Shown here: one piece after another, positions 53,343-63,296 of the stretch
How the letters are laid out: each line of letters opens with the position of its first letter
How positions within the stretch are numbered: the stretch's first letter is position 1
Source: Diplonema papillatum
Lineage: Eukaryota > Euglenozoa > Diplonemea > Diplonemida > Diplonemidae
Length of the DNA stretch: 64,000 nt
Assembly (NCBI GenBank): GCA_030068145.1
Contig: JAPJBO010000766.1
Span: 1 to 64,000, forward strand
Direction: 5' to 3'
Notes under the pieces: generated by a model
The model's input: only the letters and a program-made list of their open reading frames with translations
The model's database searches: none
What the model was told of the DNA's origin: nothing
Program-made: the position numbers and the translations under genes

Positions 53343-53937
53343 TCCCCAAACACTATGCGCAACTATGCGAAACAGCCGAAAGAACTATGCGCAACTATGC
53401 GCAACTATGCGGAACGACCCGAAAGTATGCGGAACAGCCCAAAAAACTATGCGCAACTATGCGGAACGACCCGAAAGTATGCGGAACAGCCCAAAACAAC
53501 TATGCGCAACTATGCGCAAGTATGCGGAACGACCCGAAAGTATGCGGAACAGCCCAAAACAACTATGCGCAACTATGCGCAAGTATGCGGAACGACCCGA
53601 AAGTATGCGGAACAGCCCAAAACAACTATGCGCAACTATGCGCAACTATGCGGAACGACCCGAAAGTATGCGGAACAGCCCAAAACAACTATGCGCAACT
53701 ATGCGCAACTATGCGCAACTATGCGGAACGACCCGAAAGTATGCGGAACAGCCCAAAAGACTATGCGCGACTATGCGGAACGACCCGAAAGTATGCGGAA
53801 CAGCCCAAAACAACTATGCGCAACTATGCGCAAGTATGCGGAACGACCCGAAAGTATGCGGAACAGCCCAAAACAACTATGCGCAACTATGCGCAACTAT
53901 GCGGAACGACCCGAAAGTATGCGGAACAGCCCAAAGA
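53343..53937. repeat. Composite satellite of ACTATGCGCA and CGACCCGAAAGTATGCGGAA units
   Basis: Nine or so higher-order units (about 59-70 bp), each with one to three ACTATGCGCA monomers followed by ACTATGCGGAACGACCCGAA and AGTATGCGGAACAGCCCAAA. No stop occurs in any plus frame, giving three overlapping 230-codon ORFs that I regard as artefacts. Confidence 0.9.
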
Positions 53938-54103
53938 ATGCTTTGTGCGCTTCACTCGGTGACGATCTTGACTGACAATGAATTGAACGCCAAAGGAAGA
54001 AAACAACATGAACTGCACTTACGATGGGGGTAACCCCCCGAGATAGCCGCTGAATGGTGAGAGAACCAGGCTAGCCCAGGAGGTCACACCACCAAACCGG
54101 TAT

Positions 54104-54220
54104 AGTTGCGCATAGTTATTTGGGCTGTTCCGCATACTTTCGGGTCGTTCCGCATAGTTGCGCATAGTTGTTTTGGGATGTTCCGCATACTTTCGGGTCG
54201 TTCCGCATACTTGCGCACAG
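54104..54220. repeat. Inverted arm of the same satellite
   Basis: GTTGCGCATAGTTATTTGGG, CTGTTCCGCATACTTTCGGG and TCGTTCCGCATAGTTGCGCA are the reverse complement of the 53343-53937 unit (two units here). With the left array this gives a large foldback around 53940-54103. Confidence 0.9.
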
Positions 54221-54458
54221 TTGCACTCCTACACAACGTTCTGCTACGCAATGTCTCAGACACACAACGTTCTGCCGCGCACATTTGCTACGCAACGTTC
54301 TGCTAAACACCAACGTAACTGCAAAGCAATATGCACAACGTCTTACACAACGTTCTGCCGTGCACATTTGCTACGCAACGTTCTGCTAGACACCAACATA
54401 ACTGCAAAGCAGTATGGTTTTCTTTCCATCCTCGGGAATTTAGCTTTCCCAATAAAAT

Positions 54459-54591
54459 CATTTATTCGGCAATAATTTCCGCCAATTTTGCCTCGGTGTC
54501 GGTTTTAGTCCCTCGGGAGGCCTCAGGCCTCCCTCGGGACTAAAACCGACACCGAGGCAAAATAAACGGAAATTATCTTGCCGAATAAATG
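54459..54591. repeat. 133-nt long hairpin (arms about 65 nt)
   Basis: Arms run CATTTATTCGGCAATAATTT ... GAGGCCT and AGGCCTCCC ... AAATTATCTTGCCGAATAAATG around a one-base centre at 54524. Differences are a 2-base swap (CCCTCGGG in both arms instead of complementary) and a few indels near ATAATTTCC. It may be a MITE or a precursor of double-stranded RNA. Confidence 0.9.
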
Positions 54592-54599
54592 CTTATTAT

Positions 54600-55384
54600 T
54601 GTATTTTATGTATTTTTCAGGCCCGAAAATTTGAAAAATAAAATACACGTGGTATGGTTCAATTTTGATGGGCTGTTCAGCACTGTCTCCCCACAGTTTA
54701 AGCAACTTCAATGGGGGAAACTTTTCTTTAAAGTGCAAGTTCACACATTTTTTGGGGTAAAACCAAAAACAACCCGGTATTAGCCAGTCTTTACATTCCA
54801 GCAGAACATCCAGCAGAGCACATAGGAATCATGTTGCATTCACGCAAAGTACTTTTTGCACTGTCTGTTTGTGAGCACTGTCCTGTAGGTAAAGCAAAGC
54901 GCAAAAAGTCATAACAAGATGTCAAGGAAAACTTGCTGGGCCCAGGTATATCAGAAATGCCGGCTGAAGCTCAAATTAGCACGGAGTGGTTAGAGAAACG
55001 ACACAGAGAAACGACGCCTAACTTTCCTGAGCATTTTCAATGATTTGGTATGAGTAGAATGCTGTGACACCCTAAAACCAACAGCAGCAAAGGAAATTTA
55101 CAAAACGGTAACAAAATGTAGCGAGACTTTTGGCTGCCAGGCTGCAAACCTGAAGAACTGCTACTGTTACATGGTGCTTGTATTTTATTGTATTTTATTG
55201 TATTTTAGTGTATCATACATGTACGCCTATACATATTTAGCCTATACCCGATCATTTTCGCGTTTTTCCCAAAAGAAATAGTAAAAATATAGGCTCATAC
55301 AGGCTCATATAGGCGAAATATAGGCTAAATATAGGCTAAATATGGGCTAAATATAGGCATATAGGCGAAATAAATTGCGCATTA
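54600..55384. other. AT-rich intergenic stretch with simple repeats
   Basis: TGTATTTTAT units (55170-55205) and ATAGGCTAAAT/ATAGGCTCATA units (55285-55370). No gene seen; the minus-strand gene's poly(A) signal lies at its right edge. Confidence 0.5.
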
Positions 55385-55938
55385 TTTTGTGCAATACTTT
55401 ATTCGAAAATATTCCTGGTCACCATCTGGACCGAGAGTCGTGCAGAAACGCGCTGTTTTGTGCGGAATTCGTGCGCAAACCCGATGATCCGGTAGCCAAC
55501 GAGCTGAAAGTGCCAATAACGACATGGTAGGGTTGGCTGACTGGAAGAATTAGGTCGTAGACCCGGCGGATAAACCGGGCAAACCATAAACTTGCCACGT
55601 CTATGGAGTTGCCGTAGGCCGCTGCAGCCGCGAGTCGCACCCTTCGCTCTTTCCGGAGAAGAAGTCATTCACTTCGGCCGTGGGTGTCTCCGCTGGCTTT
55701 TTTTGTCCTTTCGTCTTTGCACGCTGCTGCTGTTGTAATCCGCTGAAGTCGGCTCTGGGTGATAAGGAGGCGCACCACTCGCCGTAAACCACCGTATCGC
55801 TCGGCAGTCAGCCCCGTTTCTCACACCAGTTTCTCAAATCGGGCGAGGCAACTGCTGCACTTGCCAGGTAGACCGATGCAGCGGCGGCCACTCCACCGTG
55901 CTTGATGGCATGGCAGCCGCGTGAGTCGTGCTTCTTAC
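55385..55938 (-). CDS. 3' region of the minus-strand AT-hook gene (candidate terminal exon)
   Basis: On the minus strand, below the donor at 55938, the sequence includes VYGEWCASLSPRADFSGLQQ with KTKGQKKPAETPTAEVNDFF in one frame and RLAAAAAYGNSIDVASLWFA followed by RFIRRVYDLILPVSQPYHVV in another, ending at a stop near 55419. AATAAAG lies just downstream (near 55400) and may be the polyadenylation signal. The exact exon bounds and the frame switch near 55640 are unresolved. Confidence 0.3.
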
Positions 55939-57213
55939 CTGGAGGCGTTTTTGACTGTCGTCGTCGGCTTGTCGTTTGTCGGGTTTGCGTCTACGCCGGG
56001 CTGCGCTGCAGGCAAGGTCAGCGCGAAAGCATTGCCTTTCGGCTTGTGTTTGCTGCCCTTAGGGCGACCTCGTGTTTGCTGCCCTTAGGGCGACCTCGTG
56101 TTTGCTGCCCTTAGGGCGACCTCGTGTTTGCTGCCCTTAGGGCGACCTCGTGTTTGCTGCCCTTAGGGCGACCTCGTGTTTGCTGCCCTTAGGGCGACCT
56201 CGTGTTTGCTGCCCTTAGGGCGACCTCGTGTTTGCTGCCCTTAGGGCGACCTCGTGTTTGCTGCCCTTAGGGCGACCTCGTGTTTGCTGCCCTTAGGGCG
56301 ACCTCGTGTTTGCTGCCCTTAGGGCGACCTCGTGTTTGCTGCCCTTAGGGCGACCTCGTGTTTGCTGCCCTTAGGGCGACCTCGTGTTTGCTGCCCTTAG
56401 GGCGACCTCGTGTTTGCTGCCCTTAGGGCGACCTCGTGTTTGCTGCCCTTAGGGCGACCTCGTGTTTGCTGCCCTTAGGGCGACCTCGTGTTTGCTGCCC
56501 TTAGGGCGACCTCGTGTTTGCTGCCCTTAGGGCGACCTCGTGTTTGCTGCCCTTAGGGCGACCTCGTGTTTGCTGCCCTTAGGGCGACCTCGTGTTTGCT
56601 GCCCTTAGGGCGACCTCGTGTTTGCTGCCCTTAGGGCGACCTCGTGTTTGCTGCCCTTAGGGCGACCTCGTGTTTGCTGCCCTTAGGGCGACCTCGTGTT
56701 TGCTGCCCTTAGGGCGACCTCGTGTTTGCTGCCCTTAGGGCGACCTCGTGTTTGCTGCCCTTAGGGCGACCTCGTGTTTGCTGCCCTTAGGGCGACCTCG
56801 TGTTTGCTGCCCTTAGGGCGACCTCGTGTTTGCTGCCCTTAGGGCGACCTCGTGTTTGCTGCCCTTAGGGCGACCTCGTGTTTGCTGCCCTTAGGGCGAC
56901 CTCGTGTTTGCTGCCCTTAGGGCGACCTCGTGTTTGCTGCCCTTAGGGCGACCTCGTGTTTGCTGCCCTTAGGGCGACCTCGTGTTTGCTGCCCTTAGGA
57001 CGACCTCGTGTTTGCTGCCCTTAGGACGACCTCGTGTTTGCTGCCCTTAGGGCGACCTCGTGTTTGCTGCCCTTAGGGCGACCTCGTGTTTGCTGCCCTT
57101 AGGGCGACCTCGTGTTTGCTGCCCTTAGGGCGACCTCGTTTGCGCTTTGGCGCTGGCTTCTTTTCGGACGACTTTCTGTCTTCGCTGGTATCTTGGCTTC
57201 GGGCTCTTCGTTG
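55939..57213 (-). CDS. AT-hook exon expanded by a 26-bp satellite (minus strand)
   Basis: Reading the minus strand from 57213: RSQDTSEDRKSSEKKPAPKR followed by KRGRPKGSK, a textbook AT-hook that binds the minor groove of AT-rich DNA. Its codons are the first copy of the 26-bp unit. After about 42 units the frame resumes as RGRPKGSKHKPKGNAFALTL and ends at a canonical donor (CCTCCAG|GTAAGA, 55939/55938). Because 26 is not a multiple of 3, the array cycles frames and includes TAA (SP*) once per three units, so the expanded exon cannot be translated straight through. Confidence 0.55.
56040..57137. repeat. 26-bp satellite, about 42 near-identical copies
   Basis: Unit TGTTTGCTGCCCTTAGGGCG plus ACCTCG. 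Copies are identical except for two with AGGACG (56999, 57025). Each contains GCCCTTAGGGC, an 11-bp near-palindrome. On the minus strand the unit encodes GRPKGSK in one of its three frames. Head-to-tail with no spacers. Confidence 0.97.
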
Positions 57214-57245
57214 TCAGACTCGGTCGTTGTTGCGACCGAGTGAGA

Positions 57246-57617
57246 CTATTTCATTACGTGCCCAACCAGAACTTCGGCTTCCTCGGAGACTGCAGTACAC
57301 TCAATTTCTTGGGGTATGTCGGACTGTCGATGGGGAGCGAGGGCGTCTTTTAAAGCTGCTGCGTATCCAGATAGCTTTGCACCAGGCTTGTCCTCGACAA
57401 GGAAAACATCTTCGAGTTCCACAACACCGAACTTCAGCTTCGACTTGGACCCAGACGAGGCGTCAGAAACGCCTCGAAGCGGGCCACAGGCCGACCTGCC
57501 ACACGAGGCACGTGCCCAAGTCTCGTGCAGGACTACTGTGCAGCAGTCTCCATGTTTCCAGATCGATCGAATCCCGCAAACAGAATTGCGTTGTGAACCG
57601 ATTTCAAACGGCGTCAC
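57246..57617 (-). CDS. Upstream exon of the minus-strand AT-hook gene
   Basis: The minus-strand frame reads SDASSGSKSKLKFGVVELED, VFLVEDKPGAKLSGYAAALK and DIPQEIECTAVSEEAEVLVG, then HVMK and a stop. The acidic/basic alternation and absence of low complexity look genuine. A GTAATG right after GGGCAC near the end could be a donor leading to the AT-hook exon, skipping the in-frame stops between 57215 and 57260. The ATG at 57617 may not be the true start. Confidence 0.4.
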   Translation of the reverse strand: MTPFEIGSQRNSVCGIRSIWKHGDCCTVVLHETWARASCGRSACGPLRGVSDASSGSKSKLKFGVVELEDVFLVEDKPGAKLSGYAAALKDALAPHRQSDIPQEIECTAVSEEAEVLVGHVMK

Positions 57618-58084
57618 CGTCGAGGAGCTTTCCCCTGATGATTTAAGTGTCTTAAAGAAGGCTGTATTTCTAAAGCTGTTTAGAATTGCTTCTAGACTGT
57701 TTCTTGTTGTTGCTTCTAGACTGTTTCTTGAAGTAAGCGGTCGGTCTTTTTTGAAGTCTCCGTTTGTTGCTTCTGTTCTTGAGTTTCCGGTTTGGCCGCC
57801 CTTTCTTTAGCGTTTGTCTGTGACGTTTACAAGGTCGGGAAGATTTTTTCGCTGGGGGGTCGATTGCTCTGCGCATAGTACGTTCCAGCTCGCTTCGTCT
57901 CGGGATTCTGCTTCGAACGCCTCCCCAGGGGTAGGGGTGACCTCGCAGTAGCCATCTTCTCTCACTCTCTAAGGCCTCTGCGGGGTTTACCCCATCGTTA
58001 GTAATGCCACTGCTCCTCTTTCTACCTTTCTTGGTTCAAAGTGACAAGTGCAAGGTGCCGAAGTAGAATTCCTAGCCTTCCTCG
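57618..58084. other. Intergenic stretch with a dispersed motif
   Basis: 57690-57770 (CTAGACTGTTTCTTGAAGTA, AGCGGTCGGTCTTTTTTGAA) is the reverse complement of 22040-22085. TTGCTTCTAGACTGTTTCTT is itself repeated in tandem. No gene supported. Confidence 0.45.
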
Positions 58085-58905
58085 TGTTAAAATGTTCTCT
58101 GCCCAATTCGCATATCCTAATCCAAACGCCGAAAAGCGCATGCAAGCCATTTGACGATACATAAAGGTGCATAGCCCGTGGAGCAATGAAGTTCATGATC
58201 CTTCCACGACGCATGAAGTGGACGATTGGCAACACAAAGGCTTCTCATCGCAAACTTGCCTTTCCAGCAAGCAATGCTCGTCGTTTCTTGACGGGCGGGT
58301 ATGAAACGAGGAAGGGGAAGCTAGTTGGAGATGACTCTGGTACAGGAAGCTAAAGGACGAAGAGAGCTAGTTGGGAGAGCGTGTTTACATCTTCTCTGCC
58401 CTATTCGCATATCCTAATCCAAACGCCGAACAGCGCATGCAAGCATTTTACGATATATGAAGGTGCATAGTCCATGGAGCAATGAAGTTCATGATCCCGC
58501 CGCAACGCATGAAGCAGACGATTGGCAACACAAATGTTTCTCACCAGGGAGAAAAAATGTGAGACCGGGTATGAAACGAGGAAGGGGGAGCTAGTTGGAG
58601 ATGACACTGGTTCAGGAAGATAAAGGACGAAGAGAGCTAGTTGGGAGAGCGTGTTTACATCTTCTCTGCCCTATTCGCATATCCCAATGAACAGCGCATG
58701 CAACCATTTTACGATACATAAAGGTGCATAGTCCATGGAGCAATGAAGTTCATGATCCCGCCGCAACGCATGAAGCAGACGATTGGCAACACAAATGTTT
58801 CTCACCAGGGAGAAAAAATGTGAGAACGGGTATGAAACGAGGAAGGGTGTGTTAGTTGGAGATGAAACTGGTGTGGCGGAGAATAAAGGAGGGAGAGAGT
58901 TGGAG
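58085..58905. repeat. Three tandem copies of a 250-290 bp unit
   Basis: ATTCGCATATCCTAATCCAA ... ATAAAGGTGCATAG ... AGCAATGAAGTTCATGATCC ... GATTGGCAACACAAA recurs near 58107, 58406 and 58675, with the right part (GGTATGAAACGAGGAAGGG) at 58299, 58567 and 58830. Copies 2 and 3 are closer to each other than to copy 1. Minus-strand frames of 60-86 codons repeat with the unit and have no recognisable domain. Confidence 0.8.
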
Positions 58906-59389
58906 AGAAAATAAGAGCTCGTCACTCGCACAACCGCAGCTGATGCAAAACCAATGATGATGATGACTTTTTCGTTGAACGCAGTGCTTGATCGTCTTTT
59001 ACGTAAAGCTGGATTCAGGACGCAAGTGCCCGCAAGGGCACGCGTTGTTCGACTTTCTCAGGAACGGGACGCCTCTTCTCTAAACGAGTCTTTGCAGCTT
59101 GCCGCCTCTGGCGGCATGAGTAAAAACGCCACGGTTTGCGGCGACGAGCTTCTCATTTCCTCCAACATTTTATGTTTGGTAAGACGCTCCGGCCGTAACG
59201 GCAGAGCGGGAAATAAAAGGAAACGAAATGCGTAGTGGTGTGGTCGGTGGGCCAGTTCCCCGTAGTTCCCCCGTGGGGTGTCTTTTTTTTTTCGTCACAA
59301 AATAAGGACAATTTCGGGTAATTCGAGCGTATCAAGATCAAAGACCCCAGGAGACAAGCCACCTGGGACAGGCCAAAATCGGTGAATTT
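58906..59389. other. Intergenic stretch; one short plus-strand ORF
   Basis: An ORF of 93 codons at 58954-59235 (LNAVLDRLLRKAGFRTQVPA, LNESLQLAASGGMSKNATVC) has some protein-like character but no recognised motif. CAGTTCCCCGTAGTTCCCCC at 59253 recurs at 61664, in both cases beside a homopolymer run. Confidence 0.3.
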
Positions 59390-60430
59390 CGGGGGGTAAT
59401 TCCTTTGTGGCGACCGCTTTCTGCAGTCGGCCCTGGCGAAGGTGGGGCGGAAGAGCTACAAAGGTGCAGTATTACGGCCCCAACTTGCGCAGAGCGGCCA
59501 TGTGCTATGCGTGCCCCGAAGAGGAAGGAATAGGATGAGAAGGAAGGACAGACTGCGAGTCACGGGTTGACAGGTAGTGACAGGATCAGCTGCGGTAGGG
59601 AGAGCAGGAAATGTTCTACCAGAGGCCCCGCGCCGGCCGGGTTTCGAAGCGATCGCGGGACCGCAGACCTTCGCGGCGGTCGGAGGAGAGAGGTGGTTCC
59701 GGGCGCTGCAGTATTGGCTGGATGGGATGTGCTGGTCGGTGGTGGGTGACGTCTCGATGGCAGAGCTCGCCGTCGACTTTGACGTGTGCACCAAACTAGA
59801 TCTTCCGGGCAGTGTCGTAGCGACGACGGACGGACACCGTTGAGCATGCGTGCGAGGGTACTCGCAAATCTTTTAAGAACCGTCGGGGAGGGGTTGGAGC
59901 GAAACGGCGACGGACCGCTTCCGCCAGAAGATAGGGTCGCTGAGAACGGTGGGAGCCCCGCCGTGCCTCACGGGGTACGAGATGAGGCCGATCTTCCGTG
60001 GTGGTACGGAGACGATGGAAGTGCTCGAGACACAGTTGACGACGGCACGAGTTCAGCGACGAGGCGTGGGGGATGGATATTTTCCCTACGTGTGGCAGAG
60101 CGTGCGGAGATGGGCGGTGTTCAACGCTACGGAACACGAAGTGGAGTGAGCGGGTGTGTCACGAGCACCAGAAAGTGAAGAAAGCGCCGGTGCAGCAACC
60201 GATGAACCTGGACGAGCAATCGAAGAAGAAGCGAGGCACCAAACGCGCGCCTGAGCGCGACGATCAAGTCGAGCTAAAGAGGCGAAAGCATGACACATCA
60301 CGTACGAAGAGATAACCGCGACACCGCAAATCGCCACAGATTATTTGCATTCTAACCCAAACTATCAGAGGCGGTCGCGGTCGAAGACGGCAACCCGAGC
60401 GAGGAGCAAGGTTGATAACCAGAATGACAG
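59390..60430 (+). pseudogene. 3' part of a LINE (non-LTR retrotransposon) with frameshifts
   Basis: Three frames carry successive parts of one protein tail: WFRALQYWLDGMCWSVVGDV, SMAELAVDFDVCTKLDLPG (59577-59843); then RARVLANLLRTVGEGLERNG (from about 59845); then GAPPCLTGYEMRPIFRGGTE to a stop at 60149. 'SW.EL.vDFe..TG..lP', 'R...LaNLLR.l' and 'LG.p...TG...RP.l.Gg' recur at the end of ORF2 in protist LINEs. The 3' end seems to lie near 60430 (GGTTGATAACCAGAATGACA), by comparison with the deleted copy at 40.98-41.29 kb. Confidence 0.5.
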
Positions 60431-60669
60431 TCATAAGTGCTGAAGGCAAGGTTGCGTTGCAGGAGGAGAAACTGGTGCTTGGCCGAGGATAAGATGGCTA
60501 TGGCGGCAGGGGCAGAACAGAGAGACAGCGAGTCCTTCTTGTGGGGTAGTCACGCCTTCGCAGTCCCAGGGACCTCCGCCCACTTGCGTACAGCCGTCGA
60601 CTGGCCTTTCCCAAGAGGACGAGTTGGAATGCAGGTACCATCTCCGGAGAGCTTCCGGTTTCTCCCAGA

Positions 60670-60936
60670 GTAGAGGAGCTGATGCAAACTCCACCTGGGC
60701 TTCTGAACGTGATTGCAGATCACCTTCTAGCCAAAACCCAAGAGGGATTAGTGTCGGAATGGCGCGCAAGGAGAGGCTCTGGCTTGTTTGCTTCTTTCGC
60801 TGGCGAGAGGGAGACTTCGGACACGGCAAAGCCTTGGGTTCTTCGGGCTCTGCATCCTTCTGTTCCAGAGATCGTAGAGCAGTTTGCCGACAACAACATT
60901 AGCCTTGAATGGCATGCTTCGGGTGATTATCAAGAA
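60670..60936 (+). CDS. Candidate exon upstream of the split-unit intron
   Basis: Frame: VEELMQTPPGLLNVIADHLL, AKTQEGLVSEWRARRGSG, AKPWVLRALHPSVPEIVEQF and ISLEWHASGDYQE, ending at GAA|GTAACT (60936/60937, phase 0). Helical and protein-like but without a recognised domain. Upstream limits are unclear. Confidence 0.4.
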
Positions 60937-61186
60937 GTAACTTCTCTCTCTCCATCAGCTTCCCTTCCATGCAGACAGTAACTTCTTATCAGCTTCCCTT
61001 CCATGCAGACAGTAACTTCTTATCAGCTTCCCTTCCATGCAGACAGTAACTTCTTATCAGCTTCCCTTCCATGCAGACAGTAACTTCTTAACTTCTTATC
61101 AGCTTCCCTTCCATGCAGACGGTAACTTCTTATCAGATTCCCTTCCATGCAGACAGTAACTTCTTATCAGCTTCTCTTCCATGCAG
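60937..61186 (+). repeat. Intron-like tandem array: seven units each with GT...AG
   Basis: Basic unit (34 bp) GTAACTTCTTATCAGCTTCC then CTTCCATGCAG then ACA. Each begins with a plausible donor (GTAACT) and ends with a pyrimidine-rich acceptor (CTTCCATGCAG). The first and fifth units are slightly longer. Between consecutive units lie only 3 nt (ACA or ACG). The whole array sits exactly between two protein-like stretches. Confidence 0.8.
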
Positions 61187-61500
61187 ACAAGTTGGACTAT
61201 TTTCGTCTATCACCGGACTCTTGATTGCGTGCTGCCAATGTTATCTGTGGGCTGTCCAAGCTATTCTGCAGATCTCGATCGGTCAGGCCTCTGCCATCAA
61301 CGCGATTATTTGCAAGGACCAGTACAAGTACGCAATGGTGGCAACTGTGCTTTTCCTACTTCTTGGGGAACATTGTAAGGGGCCCGGTAGCGAGCTTTAC
61401 TTAGGTTCCTGCAAGCGTGAGCCAACCGACTTCTGCGAGTCCTGCGATAGCGTTCGTGTCTACTTTCCAACGAATCCTTCATGCCACGGCGTCACGAAAG
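61187..61500 (+). CDS. Candidate exon with two membrane segments
   Basis: The most protein-like frame reads VGLFSSITGLLIACCQCYLW, AVQAILQISIGQASAINAII and KYAMVATVLFLLLGEHC, then a Cys-rich stretch (GSCKREPTDFCESCDSV). Two hydrophobic segments suggest a membrane protein. This frame is not the one that follows phase-0 splicing of the full array; retaining one or two 34-bp units would shift into it. The 3' limit is uncertain. Confidence 0.4.
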
Positions 61501-61955
61501 CACCACCCCCGACACCCCGAAGGCTCCATTTTTCAAAAGGCTTGGCCCTTCTGTGGAAAGCAAGCAAGAGGAACCGTTTTGCTCACTCCAAAGCTCCCGG
61601 TTTGGCGCCGGTGCGTGGCGTTTGAAAAAATCCACTAAAAAAAAAAAAAAAGACACCCCAAGGTCAGTTCCCCGTAGTTCCCCCTGGCTATACCGACCAC
61701 ACCACGTAGGTTTGTTTTTTTTTTTTCTCCTTTTTCCCCGCCGGCTTTTCCACATTTGGACTGACAGTCCAAATGTGGATATAGAAGCTAATCCCCTGGT
61801 GCAGTGTGCGCGCTATCTGCGTATAAGTCGATCGTTGAGGTCGCGCATTTCCTTCCAAGCGGGCGCTCACGTAAAAGAACCGTTTCGTTTTATTCGTTGG
61901 CGCAAAGCCTGCGCAACAGATTCTGTTTACATTTAAAGATGGCAAGTCGGTGGGA
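61501..61955. other. Intergenic stretch with a strong hairpin at 61750-61778
   Basis: CCACATTTGGACT-GAC-AGTCCAAATGTGG is a perfect 13-bp stem with a 3-nt loop. A run of 15 As (near 61640) and of 11 Ts (near 61717) flank GTTCCCCGTAGTTCCCCC, which is shared with 59253. No gene. Confidence 0.6.
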
Positions 61956-61984
61956 GGAAGTTGAAGGTTACCGTTAGAATGTTG

Positions 61985-63035
61985 GTTTTCTAGCGTTTGT
62001 TGTGGTTTTGAGAGTCGGTGTTTTAGGGTCTCCGGTTGACCATTGAGGCTGTGAGGTTTCATAACCAGCGTGTAAGACAGCGGTCGCAAATCTGCGCAAC
62101 CGATTCTGTTGACATGCCATTTAAAGATGTAAAGTCAGTGGGAGGAAGTTCGAGGTCACCGTTAGGATGCTGGTTTTCATAACCAGTGTGCAAGTCACCG
62201 GTCGCAAATCCGCGCAACAGATTCTGTTGACATGCCATTTAAAGATGTAAAGTCAGCGGGAGGAAGTTCGAGGTTGCCGTTAGGATGCTGGTTTCCATAA
62301 CCAGTGTGCAAGTCACCGGTCGCAAACCTGCGCAACAGATTCTGTTGACATGCCATTTAAAGATGTTTAAAGACGTAGTTCGAGGATACCGTTAGGATGC
62401 TGGTTTTCATAACCAGTGTGCAAGTCACCGGTCGCAAATCCGCGCAACAGATTCTGTTGGCATGCCATTTAAAGATGTAAAGTCAGTGGGAGGAAGTTCG
62501 AGGTTGCCGTTAGGATGCTGGTTTCCATAACCAGCGTGCAAGTCACCGGTCGCAAACCTGCGCAACAGATTCTGTTGACATGCCATTTAAAGATGTAGTT
62601 CGAGGATACCGTTAGGATGCTGGTTTTCATAACCAGTGTGCAAGTCACCGGTCGCAAACCTGCGCAACAGATTCTGTTGACATGCCATTTAAAGATGTAA
62701 AGTCAGTGGGAGGAAGTTCGAGGTCACCGTTAGGATGCTGGTTTTCATAACCAGTGTGCAAGTCACCGGTCGCAAATTCGCGCAACAGATTCTGTTGGCA
62801 TGCCATTTAAAGATGTAAAGTCAGCGGGAGGAAGTTCGAGGTTGCCGTTAGGATGCTGGTTTCCATAACCAGCGTGCAAGTCACCGGTCGCAAACCTGCG
62901 CAACAGATTCTGTTGACATGCCATTTAAAGAGAGAGAGAGAGACGAGTTAGAGTGCAGGGATTAAAGATGTAGTTCGAGGATACCGTTAGGATGCTGGTT
63001 TTCATAACCAGTGTGCAAGTCACCGGTCGCAAACC
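61985..63035 (+). repeat. Tandem array of about nine tRNA-like units (about 85-120 bp)
   Basis: Unit: CGCAACAGATTCTGTTGACA, TGCCATTTAAAGATG, optional TAAAGTCAGTGGGAGG, AAGTTCGAGGTTGCC, then GTTAGGATGCTGGTTTTCAT and AACCAGTGTGCAAGTCACCG followed by GTCGCAAA. GTTAGGATGC resembles the D-arm of tRNA-Glu-like genes, CTGGTTTTCATAACCAG is an anticodon-arm-like 5-bp stem with a 7-nt loop, and CCGGTCGCAAA.CC lies where the T-arm would be. Some units lack the AGTCAGTGGGAGG segment. An (AG)n run interrupts the array near 62930. Confidence 0.75.
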
Positions 63036-63296
63036 TTGTTGGGGTTTTGAGGGCTGTCCTCGGGGTACGGGGGAGGTGGTTGGAGGGGTTGGGTGACAGA
63101 GGTTACGCTTGCGCTGTTCGCATGGAGGCTCGTTGGCTCGAAGAAGTGGAAGTAGCGTAGGCTATTGTTCGGTGTTACTCTTACAGTCGTAAGATGAGAT
63201 GAAAAAAATTAAAAAGTATCTTGTTTGACGGTTTGCTGTCCTCCACAGTCGGGGTTCTCTAGCTGCACGAGGCAGCCGTGGATGATGATGATGAAA
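63036..63296. other. Spacer downstream of the minus-strand gene
   Basis: GGGTTTTGAGGG-type text and short homopolymers. No ORF. It would contain the 3' UTR of the minus-strand deubiquitinase-like gene. Confidence 0.4.

Noticed and set aside
53259-54033. Three overlapping 230-codon plus-strand ORFs
   Set aside because: Same reason: stop-free satellite unit read in three frames.
56040-57137. CRISPR-like array of 26-bp repeats
   Set aside because: Units abut with no spacers and are part of a eukaryotic coding exon; it is a satellite.
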